DNA of 64,000 nt from assembly GCF_009707865.1 (NCBI RefSeq), contig NZ_WMBA01000035.1:1-64000 (forward strand). Reading direction: 5' to 3'. A program made the translations under genes and the position numbers. Shown one piece after another: positions 1-8,958 of this stretch (its first letter is position 1; each line of letters begins with the position of its first letter). Under the pieces are notes generated by a model. That model made no database searches. It worked only from the letters and a program-made list of their open reading frames with translations, and was not told the DNA's origin. The stretch comes from Amycolatopsis pithecellobii (lineage in GTDB: Bacteria; Actinomycetota; Actinomycetes; Mycobacteriales; Pseudonocardiaceae).

Positions 1-72
1 CCGGGGCATCACCACATGGTCGTCGACGAGCACGTACAGTGCCGTCAGGAGGGTGTTCAGATCGTTCGTCAC
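1..72 (-). CDS. transposase, N-terminal end only (cut by window edge)
   Basis: Only the first 24 codons lie in the window. The gene reads from a GTG at position 72 leftwards out of the window. The peptide begins VTNDLNTLLTALYVLVDD, which resembles the conserved N-terminus of a transposase family common in actinomycetes (the pattern 'LxTLLTALYVxIDD'), probably IS982-like. No catalytic residues are inside the window, so activity cannot be judged. Family assignment is from memory of the pattern only. Confidence 0.6.
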   Translation of the reverse strand, partial: MTNDLNTLLTALYVLVDDHVVMPR

Positions 73-285
73 AAAATGATCATGGACACCCTCCACCCAT
101 GCCCAGACCCCGGGCCACTTCACATGATCTTCACGGAATCAGTCATCTAGGCGCCACGGCGGCACGGCACCCGAAGTAGATTGCCGTCCGGCTGTCCATC
201 GAAGTCAACGCCGTCTCGGCCGGATGCGCGCTTTCGATCATTCGCCGCCTGCGTTCGCTCACATCGGTACGGCCATCACGGTGCC

Positions 286-933
286 TCACAGCGTGTCCAA
301 GGCCAGCGATCGGTCAGTGGTCAGGTAGGCCACCGCCATCAGCGCCGTCCGGATACGCCACTGCTCCCAGGTCATCCCGTCCGGAGCCGCCTCGACACTG
401 AGCGCTCGGTGCATTGCCGAGGCGGTGATAGTGCGACCGATGAAGGCAAGCTCGGCGTCGGCGTCTCGAAGCCGGACCGCCCCCCTATGTGGGGTAGCTG
501 CCTCAATGAGCTGCCGCCGCAGGGCAGCCAGGCCCTCGGCGCGCTCCTGCGGGACGGGATGCAGGCCAACCCCGAAGACCTCAGGCAGAAGGCGTCCACT
601 CTCGGCCATCCAATCGACGACCGCCTGGGTGTAGGCGTTGATCACCGACTCCAGGTCGGCCAGCGGGTCCCGAAGTCGAGCGATGAGTCGGTCTCCGAGC
701 CGGGTGAGCATGCGGTCCTTCACCGCGCGCAGGAGCAGCTCTCTGCTCTCGAAGCGGCGGTAAACAGTGCCGACGGCAACCTCGGCACGGGCGGCGACCG
801 CGCCCATCGTGATCGCGTCCGCGCCAACCTCGATGAGTAAGTCCTCGGTTACGGCGAGGAGCTTGGCGCGCGTCTCGCGGCTACGCGCCTGCTGCGGAGC
901 CCGTCCGCCGAGTGTCGTGTCTTCGGCCGTCAT
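286..933 (-). CDS. TetR/AcrR-family transcriptional regulator
   Basis: A one-component repressor of about 215 residues. The N-terminal helix-turn-helix lies at roughly residues 20-70 (RETRAKLLAVTEDLLIEVG followed by TMGAVAARAEVAVGTVYRRF), typical of TetR. The C-terminal half is a diverse ligand pocket that I cannot assign. The frame is open upstream, but the ATG at 933 (MTAEDTTLGG) fits the normal TetR length, and the extra upstream sequence is low-complexity. A perfect palindrome about 80 bp upstream is its likely operator. The sequence on the other side of that palindrome is now decayed, so the regulator may have lost its target. Confidence 0.9.
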   Translation of the reverse strand: MTAEDTTLGGRAPQQARSRETRAKLLAVTEDLLIEVGADAITMGAVAARAEVAVGTVYRRFESRELLLRAVKDRMLTRLGDRLIARLRDPLADLESVINAYTQAVVDWMAESGRLLPEVFGVGLHPVPQERAEGLAALRRQLIEAATPHRGAVRLRDADAELAFIGRTITASAMHRALSVEAAPDGMTWEQWRIRTALMAVAYLTTDRSLALDTL

Positions 934-1013
934 GATCCCCGAGGCTACCGCCGAATCACACGGTAGCGGATGAGAACAACCACAGCCTTGCCCCCGTTCT
1001 TCCCTCGACGGCA

Positions 1014-1044
1014 ATATGTGAATGTGTGATATACATTCACATAT
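1014..1044. promoter_or_regulatory. palindromic operator, probably for the TetR regulator
   Basis: Perfect inverted repeat with two 12-bp arms (ATATGTGAATGT and ACATTCACATAT) around a 7-bp spacer. It is AT-rich in a GC-rich background and sits between the TetR start at 933 and the decayed region to the right, so it could control both directions. The size and symmetry are typical of TetR operators. Binding is inferred. Confidence 0.75.
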
Positions 1045-1099
1045 GCTGCCCGACGACACCCGCACCAGACCGGCTGGCCACCGCCTCACCCGCCCTCAA

Positions 1100-1722
1100 C
1101 TTGGATACCGTGCGATCGCGGGGCGTTCGGCTGGCCGCAACCGAACGTGCCACCGATCGCGGAAGCCGCAGATACGGCAAGGGTTTCGCTCTGCTCCGCG
1201 AGGCCACGGCAGTGCGACTCACGCGATTTGTCCACGGCGTCAAAGCCCTGGCCCGTTTCCAGGTACACGTCGCGCTTGCCGATGAATTGCTCGGCCGCCG
1301 CGAACTCACCCCATCATTCCCCGCCAGCGCACCGCTGCGAACGGAGCAACCGCCACCTCACCGACTGGTTGCCCGCTGGTCGCGACGTGCCCCAGGACAT
1401 CGTCGAGTTCATGGACCCAGTCGGGCTCCGCCATCGTCTGCGCCTCGGCCACGTATCTCGCAGCAGGCCACAGCGCACCGAAATCGCCTGGCCCTCACCC
1501 CAGGTTGATCCCTACGCCGCCTTTCCTGATGGTGCACGGCGACCACGACCACCGCATCGGGCTCGAACACAGCCAACGGCTTCATCGGCCTCGACACGGC
1601 GTGGACGTCCCGGCGCCGCACGTCGTGCTCCCCAAAGCCGATCATCACACCCCGGTGCTGCGACCAGTCGGACTTTCGCAAAGCGCCCGCGGCCTTCCTG
1701 CAACCCTTATCCTCTGCTGAAT
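1100..1722 (+). pseudogene. decayed region with a possible alpha/beta-hydrolase remnant
   Basis: No intact gene fits here. Around 1505-1680 the plus strand reads IPTPPFLMVHGDHDHRIGLE and, shortly after, APHVVLPKADHHTPVL. This order resembles the C-terminal part of an alpha/beta hydrolase (strand, Asp-bearing loop, then catalytic His near 'GADH'). The upstream 400 bases show coding-like composition but only broken frames. It may be the former target of the TetR gene next door. This is tentative. Confidence 0.3.
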
Positions 1723-1923
1723 CGAAGGGGAGCGATCGAGGCTCCTTCCACCCTGCCAGCCGGTCTCCGCTGGTGGTGCGTGCCCCGGGGCAGCATGGCC
1801 GCATCCGCAACGTCGACGCCGACATCTCCCCAAGTTGCTCTGCCCGGCAGTCGGGCTGCGCGGCCAGGCAGCGCATCGTTCGTTCGGACCGAAATACCCA
1901 TTCACAGAATAGGAAGTAGTCCC

Positions 1924-2427
1924 GTGAGCAACATTGCCCTCTACACGTTCGGCGTGCTTGACCCCGCGGCGGATCCCGCCGCGATGGACGACTTCTCCAC
2001 GCGGGGTCCGAAAATCTTCAGCGCCAGCGACGATGCCCCGGGATTCCTTGGTCGAGCCGGTGGAGACGGTGACGGGTATACGGCACATGAACCCGGCGAA
2101 GATTTCGGGCGATGGGGTATTTACCTCCTACCCCTGGGTCTTCCGGACTTCGCAGGTCACGACCCGCATGCCCACATCGCAACATTGAGCCTGTGGCGAG
2201 ACGTCGAGAGCGCACGTTTGTTCGTCTACAACGGCCTGCACCGCGAGAGCCTGAAGCTCAGGTACGACTGGTTCCTCAAGGGGCCCTGGCCGGGTCACGT
2301 TCTCTGGAACATCGAGGACGACGTGGTGCCCAGCTGGTCGGACGGCGTAGCCAGACTTGAGGCGCTCGCCCGGGACGGAGAGTCCGCACAGCACTTCACC
2401 TTTGGCTCGCGATGGGGTCGAGCATGA
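1924..2427 (+). CDS. DUF3291-family protein
   Basis: 167 residues, beginning with GTG at 1924 (MSNIALYTFGVLDP) behind an AGGAAG ribosome site. The pattern (N-terminal 'ALYTFG', central LSLWRDVESARLFVYNGLHR, then WPGHVLWNIEDDVVPSWSDG) matches DUF3291, a small dimeric ferredoxin-like fold related to antibiotic-biosynthesis monooxygenase/Dabb proteins. No function is established for the family. The open frame runs further upstream, but that extension is compositionally odd and has no similarity I recognise. It stands alone between a decayed region and an IS110 remnant. Confidence 0.75.
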   Translation: MSNIALYTFGVLDPAADPAAMDDFSTRGPKIFSASDDAPGFLGRAGGDGDGYTAHEPGEDFGRWGIYLLPLGLPDFAGHDPHAHIATLSLWRDVESARLFVYNGLHRESLKLRYDWFLKGPWPGHVLWNIEDDVVPSWSDGVARLEALARDGESAQHFTFGSRWGRA

Positions 2428-2727
2428 CTGGGCAGCAGGATCATCCCATCGGTGACCGAGTAGCGGCAGGGCCAGCTGCGTTCGAACTGAGCGAGGAAGG
2501 GTGTGGTCAGGTGTGCTCGTGGACTTGCGCGGGCGTGGGGGCGTTGCGCTCAACGGGGCCGGTGTCCCGGCCTGGGGCAGGCGGTAAGCGGCTGCCGGTC
2601 ATCCCTTCGCCGCGGGCTGGGCGCGGCATAACGGGGCGCGCTGTGCTGGGGTCGGCGGGATCCCTCAGACGGGGCGACCGCGCCGGGTGGGGTCATGACA
2701 CCCCCTGTGTCAACCTGTAGATCGAAA

Positions 2728-3810
2728 TCAGGCCGCGACCTGCGTTTTGATGCGCTGACGGGCGCTGCGGTGCAGAGCGGGATCGTAGGGTGTGCCGTTT
2801 TGCCAGCAGCGCCATCCGTCCAGGCGCTGGAGAAGCGGCTGTTGGCGGCGAATGTGGTGATGGCCAGGCGCAGGCGCTTGTTGCAGGCCCAGCGAAACGA
2901 CACGCCGCGTTGTAGCTCGGCGATCGCGTCGGGGTGGTTGAACGCCTCGCGGGCGTCGCCCCACTCGGCCAGAATCTGGGCGGCGTTGATGGTGCCCGCA
3001 CGGGGAAAGGACCGGAAGACCTCGCCGTCGGGATGGGTGTTCATCTTCTCGGCAATGGAGCGGTCCAGGGCCTTGATCGCGGTGTTGAGCGCGGTAAGCA
3101 TGCCGGCCTGGGCGAGCACGGCGTCCTGGATTCCTTTAGACACAACGGGATCGAGCGTGCCGACCGGGCCGAGCGCAGCCGGGCCAGCACGACGGCGGCG
3201 GGTTTCCACCCGCTTCTCGGTCAACGAGGCCGCCGAGGCGGCAGTGGGATAGCGGGTCAGGAACGCCAAGGCGATCGCGGACTCGATGTTGGCGAAGATG
3301 GCCTTGGCGCCAGGCCAGTGCGCGTCCAGCAAAGCGGCGAGCTGGTTGGTCGCCGCTATACGAGCCTCGACAAGATCACTACGGGTACGCACGACAGCGC
3401 GCAACGCCTTGGTATGACTGGACAACGGCGCGGCGGGACGCCGCCGATGAAAGCGCACTCGCAGGTAGTCGGCGATCACGTGCGCGTCGCCGGGGTCGGA
3501 CTTCGCGCCGGAGAGCACTTCGGCCTCGCGCCAGGCCTTGATCGCGTTCGGCTTGACCGGCAGCACCGGATACCCGGCCTCCAGCAGCGCGTCGACGAGC
3601 CGGCCCGTCCGGGCGCTCGATCGCCGCCGGAATCTGCCCGGGCCGGGCGACCTTGCCCAGCCGGGCGGCCAGCCGCTGGAATCCAGCGGCGGTGTGCTCG
3701 ATGGTGAACGCGGCGACTTTCCGGCCGGTTTGATCGAGCACGCACACGGCGTGTGTGGTGGCGGCCCAGTCGATCCAGACGAAGAACAGTGGCCCATCTT
3801 GCTGCGACAA
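2728..3810 (-). pseudogene. IS110-family transposase, frameshifted
   Basis: DEDD-type transposase of the IS110 group. The N-terminal part starts at 3810 (MSQQDGPLFFVWIDWAATTH, with the first catalytic Asp in DWA) and keeps frame to about 3610, ending in AAIERPDG. A frameshift then moves the reading to LVDALLEAGYPVLPVKPNAI and SDPGDAHVIADYLR, the motifs carrying further acidic residues. The C-terminal Transposase_20-type region (FRSFPRAGTINAAQILAEWG) is followed by a small deletion before SFRWACNKRLRLA. A second shift puts the last part (WRCWQNGTPYDPALH) in another frame ending at 2728. At least two frameshifts and a deletion mean it is inactive. Confidence 0.85.
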
Positions 3811-4005
3811 CCGTGTCGCCTTCCTGCGTGTGATTCAGGGCAGAAGCCAGGCGGAGGCGAGGGAACCGACAGCAGAGTGGTCACTAACCGGCGCTCAATG
3901 GCGCGTCCCCTTGTCATCGCTTCGCGGTTCCGGGGAAACCGGGGGCGGCAGTGTCATGAGAGCCCTCGAAGGGCGACCAACACAGGCCCTCACCCCGGCT
4001 TCCGC
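3811..4005 (-). other. non-coding flank of IS110 remnants
   Basis: No gene is visible here. The stretch lies immediately upstream of one IS110 transposase remnant and downstream of another. In intact IS110 elements such non-coding ends are known to give rise to the bridge RNA that specifies target and donor. I cannot fold or match it here, so this is position-based inference only. Confidence 0.25.
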
Positions 4006-4390
4006 CTAGTTCCTACCACAAGCCCCATCGGGGGACCTGCACGACCCTCGCCGACCTGCTTGCGGGCGGCGGGCACCACTCCGATGTTGCGGCCCCGCTT
4101 CGCCCCGATCCGGTCTCGGAACGCGCCGATGGTGGTGGTCCTCGGCAAGATTTGCACCGATTCCACCGCCGTCCAGCGCACCAGTCGTGAGCCCTGCTTG
4201 GTGATCGCTCCGCGGCGCACGTGGGTGTCGGACTCGTGGGGTTTCGGGGTCAGCCCGCACCAGCACGCAAGCTTGTCCGGGCCGGTGAAACGGCGTTCGT
4301 CCCCGATCTCGGCGACCAACACCGCCGCCAGCGTCGACCCCATTCCGGGAATGGTTTGGACCGCGACGTAACCGGGATCGGAAAGACGGA
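4006..4390 (-). pseudogene. IS110-family transposase, C-terminal fragment
   Basis: The reading frame contains IPGMGSTLAAVLVAEIGDE, then FTGPDKLACWCGLTPKPHES and the RRGAITKQGSRLVRWTAVES segment. This is the C-terminal catalytic-site domain of IS110 transposases, whose conserved Ser lies in this region. The N-terminal DEDD half is absent, and upstream sequence (4400-4590) does not resume it. The fragment differs in sequence from the neighbouring copy at 2728-3810, so it comes from a separate insertion. Confidence 0.8.
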
Positions 4391-4589
4391 TGTAGCACTC
4401 CACCATTTTCGGCGTTCGAAGACGCGTGGCTGGTCATGCACGCCCAGCTCAACCCCGGCAGCGGTCCCGGGTGTCGCGTGGTACACCGTCGAGGAGCGAG
4501 CGGAGATCAGTCTCATCGCCAGCGAAGCCGGAACAGTGATCACCGCGGCCGAGGCGGACGTAGTGATTGCAGGACAACCGATCACGACG

Positions 4590-4850
4590 ACAGTTGTGCG
4601 GCCCGGAGGGTTTGACCATGAGCATGACGATCGTCATGCGGCCGACGCCTTCTGGCACCGGCGCCACACGTCGCGATCCCGTCGATTTCCGCGGTCCGGA
4701 CATCGCGGGCCAAGCCGGTCGCAGTCCGGTGGAGACCCACGTCGATGACTGTGGCGCCCCGCAACAGCACACGATGTCTTCAACGAATCCCGGGGTGGCC
4801 AGGTAGTTGTGATGGTCATCGTGCGGGAGGTGATGCTGACGAGCCAACAG
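4590..4850 (-). pseudogene. folD: folD remnant (C-terminal part)
   Basis: The minus strand shows, in two alternating frames, ATPGFVEDIV, then GATVIDVGLHRTATGLARDV, then VAPVPEGVGRMTIVMLM. These match the last third of FolD (5,10-methylene-THF dehydrogenase/cyclohydrolase), where intact proteins read roughly 'GAVVIDVGINR...DV...ITPVPGGVGPMTVAMLM'. A frameshift separates the two halves and no N-terminal domain precedes them here. An N-terminal folD remnant lies at 11162-11615 on the same strand. Confidence 0.65.
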
Positions 4851-4859
4851 GGCAAAGGA

Positions 4860-5115
4860 TCCGCCGAGCCGGTCCGAGCATTCGTTTTGAGCCGATATAG
4901 CGAATCGCTGTGCCCTCCTCCACCTGCTTCGATGTCGGCCCGAAACTGACGCCAGTCTGCTTCGGCGGCCGGGATGTGCAGCGACGTCCGTAGTGTGCCG
5001 ATGACCTGGCCAAGTGGCCGGATGCCCAGTTGACCAGGTCTTCCTTGGCGGACCAGCGCTCAACTCGCCGCTCTTTCTCAGGAAGCGAAAGAGGCAACTC
5101 CCTGACCGTGCATGT
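4860..5115 (-). other. no recognised gene; coding-like remnant
   Basis: The minus strand has one frame reading LHIPAAEADWRQFRADIEAG and SLYRLKTNARTGSADP, which looks like former protein-coding sequence but has no start and no family I recognise. It sits between the epoxide hydrolase stop and the folD remnant. Confidence 0.3.
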
Positions 5116-6285
5116 TTAGTGATGTTCGCGTATGCGGCGGATAGCAGTGCGCACTTCTTGTGTAAAGATAGTGGGTTGTTCCCAGGCAGCGAAGTGACCG
5201 CCCTTTTCCACTTCGGTGAAATGGAGCAGGTTGGGATAGCGGTTTTCAACCCAGCGGCGCGCCGGGCGGACGGGCTCGTATGGCGAGATGCTGAATGCAG
5301 CGGGCACCGTGATCGGATCATCAAGGCGTGCCGGGGACGTCCACTGTCCGCGGGCTATTTCCCAATAGAGGCGGGCGGAGGTGACTCCTGCATTGGGCAG
5401 CCAGTACAGCATGATGTTGTCGATGATCTCGTCGAGCGGCAGTGATGCTTCGGCGTCACCGGGAGTGCCCGTGGTGGCTTCGAACAGGGTGTAGATCCAT
5501 GCGGCGAGCCCTACCGGGGAGTCCGCGAGTGAGTAGCCGATGGTCTGCGGTTTGGACATCTGCTGCTGGGCATAGGCAGACCCGGCTCGCCAGAACGCGT
5601 CGGCCTGCGCCAGCAAGGCCGTCTCTTCGGCCGTGGCGGCAGCCCGTTCCTCCGGGGTGGGCTGGAACGGCGCAAAGTTCAGGTGAATACCCTGCAAGCC
5701 CGCGGGTTGCAGGTTGGCGATCTCCTCCGTGACGGCCGCGCCGAGATCACCACCCTGCGCATACCACTCGCGATAGCCCAGCCGATCCATGAGCGTGATC
5801 CAGGCCCGGGCGATCCGCGTGAAGTCCCAACCGGACTCAGTGGGTGCCTCGGAAAACCCGAAGCCCGGCATACTCGGAATAACCAGATGAAACGCGTCCC
5901 GCGCGTCCCCGCCGTGGGCCTCGGGGTTGGTGAGCGGGTCGATGACGTGCCGAAATTCCAGGATCGAGCCCGGCCAGCCATGCGTCATGAGCAGAGGGAC
6001 AGCGTCCCCGTGCGGTGAGCGGATATGTAGGAAGGCGATGTCCAGGCCGTCGATTTCGGCCTTGGAGTGGTTGTGGGAATTGAGGAGTTTCTCCACCCGC
6101 CGCCAGTCATAGCGAGTCTGCCAATGCTCCACAAGGTGCTGAAGCGTGGCCAACCTCGGGCCCTGACTGTGGTCCGGTGTGGTTTCCTGAGCAGGCCAAC
6201 GCGTGTTATCCAGACGGCGCCGCAAATCCTGCAGATCCGCCTCGGGAATGGCAATGGGATACGAGTTAACGGGGCTGGGCATCAC
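5116..6285 (-). CDS. epoxide hydrolase (EHN-type alpha/beta hydrolase)
   Basis: 389 residues, the usual length for microsomal-type epoxide hydrolases. It would hydrolyse an epoxide to a diol. The N-terminal EHN domain (about residues 1-110, IPEADLQDLRRRLDNTRWP) is followed by the alpha/beta-hydrolase core: oxyanion-hole HGWPGS (near 120), nucleophilic Asp in YAQGGDLGAAV (near 185) and catalytic His in KGGHFAAWEQP (near 365). Start is GTG 6285 or the adjacent ATG 6282, both behind GAGGAG. It appears intact and monocistronic. Arene or alkene epoxides would fit the aromatic-catabolic context, but the substrate is not visible. Confidence 0.9.
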   Translation of the reverse strand: MMPSPVNSYPIAIPEADLQDLRRRLDNTRWPAQETTPDHSQGPRLATLQHLVEHWQTRYDWRRVEKLLNSHNHSKAEIDGLDIAFLHIRSPHGDAVPLLMTHGWPGSILEFRHVIDPLTNPEAHGGDARDAFHLVIPSMPGFGFSEAPTESGWDFTRIARAWITLMDRLGYREWYAQGGDLGAAVTEEIANLQPAGLQGIHLNFAPFQPTPEERAAATAEETALLAQADAFWRAGSAYAQQQMSKPQTIGYSLADSPVGLAAWIYTLFEATTGTPGDAEASLPLDEIIDNIMLYWLPNAGVTSARLYWEIARGQWTSPARLDDPITVPAAFSISPYEPVRPARRWVENRYPNLLHFTEVEKGGHFAAWEQPTIFTQEVRTAIRRIREHH

Positions 6286-7069
6286 GCACTCCTCGAAGGA
6301 CGAGCTTTTTTTGGACGGTTCGGCTAGTAGATCTCTGTGGCCGACCAGCGGTCGGCGGAGGGTATGGCGAATGAGTTGAGGGCGGGCTTCGACCGTTCAG
6401 CCCACCTTCGAGCCGGAGGTGGCCGCTGCACCGGAAGTGCCGGCCTGGACCGTTCCTGGATTCAACTGAGGTGGCTAGCGTGGCCGCCGGATAGTCGACA
6501 CGGAGAACCAGGCCACCCAGGTCGAAGTGGTCCAGAAGGATGCGAAGCAACGTCGTTCCTTTACTCTCCGCTTCCGACGTGTCATCCCGTCGGCCAGCAT
6601 CCTGTACATCTGTACCTGATACAACGGTATCAGGTACAGATGTACAGTTTCCGTGGCATTGGTCACTGGCGGCGAGGAGTGTTCTCAGGGTGAGTGCCGC
6701 CCATTCCGAGTTTGAAGGGCCGCTGAGGGGAGGCGAGCGCAGAGGCCCAACTGGGCCGCAAAGGTGGGCGAATCAGATGGCGAACCGCGCCAAGGCAGCT
6801 ACCGGCTACTCGAGCTGGTCAACACACAAACGGTTGAACACCCGAGAACAGACGCGTGAAGGCACACGGTGGACAGATGTGGGTAAGAGAGGTCCGTGAG
6901 AATCAGCTTCCTGAAGGGCGACCGCTACGGCGCGACCAGCAGCCTGCCCGCCAACGCACGGGCCAACAGGGTTGTGATAACCGTAAAACGTCGGCTAAAG
7001 GGCGATTCGTACGTCGCCACGATGATCATCTCCTGCATCGCCATGACGGAGCTTCCTTGCCGCATGAGC
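6286..7069. other. about 780 bp without a recognisable gene
   Basis: Only short, broken frames are present. Minus-strand 6266-6666 has a coding-like run (LLDHFDLGGLVLRVDYPAAT) in one frame and an N-terminal-like piece in another, which I cannot assign. The notable item is the long perfect palindrome at 6602-6647. The right half (6700-7069) holds nothing I can identify. Confidence 0.5.
6602..6647. promoter_or_regulatory. 46-bp perfect palindrome
   Basis: Two 21-bp arms with perfect complementarity flank a 4-base centre (AACG). The left arm starts CTGTACATCTGTACC at 6602 and the right arm ends GGTACAGATGTACAG at 6647. Within each arm TGTACATCTGTAC is nearly self-repeating. No T-run follows on either strand, so a terminator is unlikely. 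A large operator, or the end of a small mobile element, fits better. It lies about 315 bp upstream of the epoxide hydrolase start. Confidence 0.6.
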
Positions 7070-7610
7070 AGACGATGACAGCGTTCAAGTGGCGCTCCCG
7101 GTTCGCTGTCGATCGGGTGGCCGGTTCGGATGATCAGCCACGGTCGGGCTGACGCAAAGCGGATTTGGCGCTCGATGACTTCGACCTCGGATCACCCGTG
7201 CAGGACTCGTTCACACTGTCCACCGACCCGCAGTTCGTGGACAAGGTTGTATCACGATCCGACCGACAAGGCGGTGGTGCTGTGTGTGGACAAGAAGGCT
7301 CAGATTCCGGCCCCTGGACCGGTCTCAGCCGATGTTCCCGATGGTGCCGGGCACACTCGAACGCCGGTCACGATTGACAAAGCGGTGCCCCTGACGTTGA
7401 CGTGCACTTCATGTGTGCAGCTACGGCACGTACACCACCCCGCAGCTCAAGAACGCAGTAGGCACACACCGCGAAAGCGTTGGAGAAAGACATCACCGTC
7501 TGGATCGAAGACTGGAATCAGAACCCCAACCCTTCACCTGAACCAAGACCGCCGACGAGATCCTCGACTCCCCCGCCGACTACCTGACCAAGATCACAAC
7601 AACTGACCCT
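7070..7610 (+). pseudogene. IS630-family transposase remnant
   Basis: Fragments of one transposase occur in order but in different frames: KWRSRFAVDRVAGSDDQPR (DNA-binding region), then VQDSFTLSTDPQFVDKVV, LYHDPTDKAVVLCVDKKAQI (containing a catalytic-region Asp of the DDE core), TIDKAVP, and LEKDITVWIEDWNQNP near the C-terminus. Compared with intact IS630 proteins there are several frameshifts, and the middle part between the first and second catalytic acid is deleted. It is a dead element. Confidence 0.75.
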
Positions 7611-7890
7611 GTTACGAATTTCTTTCTCCGGCGTGGCAAAGCCTGCGCGGACTCCGCGGCGAGCAAGCTGGTCAGTAACCTCTTGTTGATCTTGATCACA
7701 ATAGGCAGACAAGAAGATCACCAGCGTCGCGAGACACACTCCGGCCTAGCGATGCTTTCGCGGTTGGGCAGAGCATCCACCACATCCCTGCTCCGATTGG
7801 CGGCGCCGGACGTTCAACCCTGAAGCCACCGCAATCACACCCGAACCCTCGCCATATTCGACGCCAAACGTCAACAGATTGGCCACGGCC

Positions 7891-8958
7891 TTACGCGGTG
7901 GATCTGACGCTCTCGCGGAGTCCGAACACTCGCTCGGCGGTGGCATGACTGAGGTTGCTGCGTTGGGCGGCACTCAGGGGTGTGTCGCGGAGGAAGTTGA
8001 TCGTTTCTTCGGGGTCCTCGTACGGGGCGTCGATGGCGAACATGATTCTGTCCTCACCGATCGCGTCGAAAGCCAACTCGAGTACTCGTGGGTCGGTCAT
8101 CCCGCTGGTCGTGATGACGAAGTTTCTTCGGAAGTACTCGCTGGGTGTGAGCTCCAGGGGACGGATGCTGCCTGCGGTACCGGCTGTGCGCGCCATGAAC
8201 GCGTGTCGGTTGTTTATGCGTTTCAGCCAGTAGGGGATTCCTTCTCCCAGGTGGCCCAGGACGATCGTGAGGTCGGGGTTGCGATCGAGGACGCCGCTGA
8301 GGATGAGTCGCATGGCATGGAGGCCGGCCTCGGCCTGGTATCCCCAGATGGGGCCTTGGAGCCCGTAGCGCTCGTACTGACGCAACATGCTGGGAAATCG
8401 GGGATGCAGGTAGAGGGGCGCGTGAGCCGATTCGGCGGCGTCGAGGAGTGGCGCGAACTGGGGCTCGTCGAGGTAGTGTCCAGCGGTATGTGAGTTGATC
8501 ATCAGTCCGCTCAGCCGGAGCTGACTCATGATCCGTTCGACCTCTGCGGCTGCCGCGGTGGGATCTTGTGGTGCCACGGTGCCGAGCGCACCGAAGCGGG
8601 TGGGGTGCCGGCGAACGATTTCGGCGAGGGAGTCGTTGACGGTGCGAGCCAATGGCACGGCGTCCCTCGCAGGGTAGGGCTGAACGCCTGGGGCGTTGAG
8701 ACTGAGCAGCGCCATGTCCTGACCGATGGCGTCCATGGTGGCCAGGCGCGCCTCGAGATCCGTGAGCGCTGATCGCATCGGTTCTGTCGTTTCGACGACC
8801 CGCATCAAGTCGATCTCGTCACGGTCACCGGGGACGACTTCGAAAGTGTGTGCGGCGGCGAGGAACCCCTCGGTGGCGATGTGCTCTTCGACGGCGATGA
8901 CACGATCACCCGGCGCGTGGTTTCCTCCGTCCTGAACACCAGTGTTCGCCGTGGTCAT
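7891..8958 (-). CDS. amidohydrolase_2 family, resorcylate/dihydroxybenzoate decarboxylase-like
   Basis: 355 residues from ATG 8958, which follows GGAGG and overlaps the upstream SDR stop (ATGA). The start motif VIAVEEHIAT is characteristic of the ACMSD-type branch that non-oxidatively decarboxylates hydroxybenzoates (gamma-resorcylate or 2,3-dihydroxybenzoate decarboxylases begin with a similar 'EEH'). Other expected elements are LYLHPRFP (metal-site His), VLGHLGEGIPY (His) and IMFAIDAPYE (Asp). Reversible (de)carboxylation of a phenolic acid is therefore likely. Substrate identity is inferred only from family. The last gene of a three-gene operon. Confidence 0.85.
   Translation of the reverse strand: MTTANTGVQDGGNHAPGDRVIAVEEHIATEGFLAAAHTFEVVPGDRDEIDLMRVVETTEPMRSALTDLEARLATMDAIGQDMALLSLNAPGVQPYPARDAVPLARTVNDSLAEIVRRHPTRFGALGTVAPQDPTAAAAEVERIMSQLRLSGLMINSHTAGHYLDEPQFAPLLDAAESAHAPLYLHPRFPSMLRQYERYGLQGPIWGYQAEAGLHAMRLILSGVLDRNPDLTIVLGHLGEGIPYWLKRINNRHAFMARTAGTAGSIRPLELTPSEYFRRNFVITTSGMTDPRVLELAFDAIGEDRIMFAIDAPYEDPEETINFLRDTPLSAAQRSNLSHATAERVFGLRESVRSTA

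Noticed and set aside
1147-2427. 426-codon plus-strand frame
   Set aside because: Only the part from GTG 1924 resembles a protein family (DUF3291). The preceding part is Pro/Arg/Ser-rich noise typical of out-of-frame high-GC DNA.
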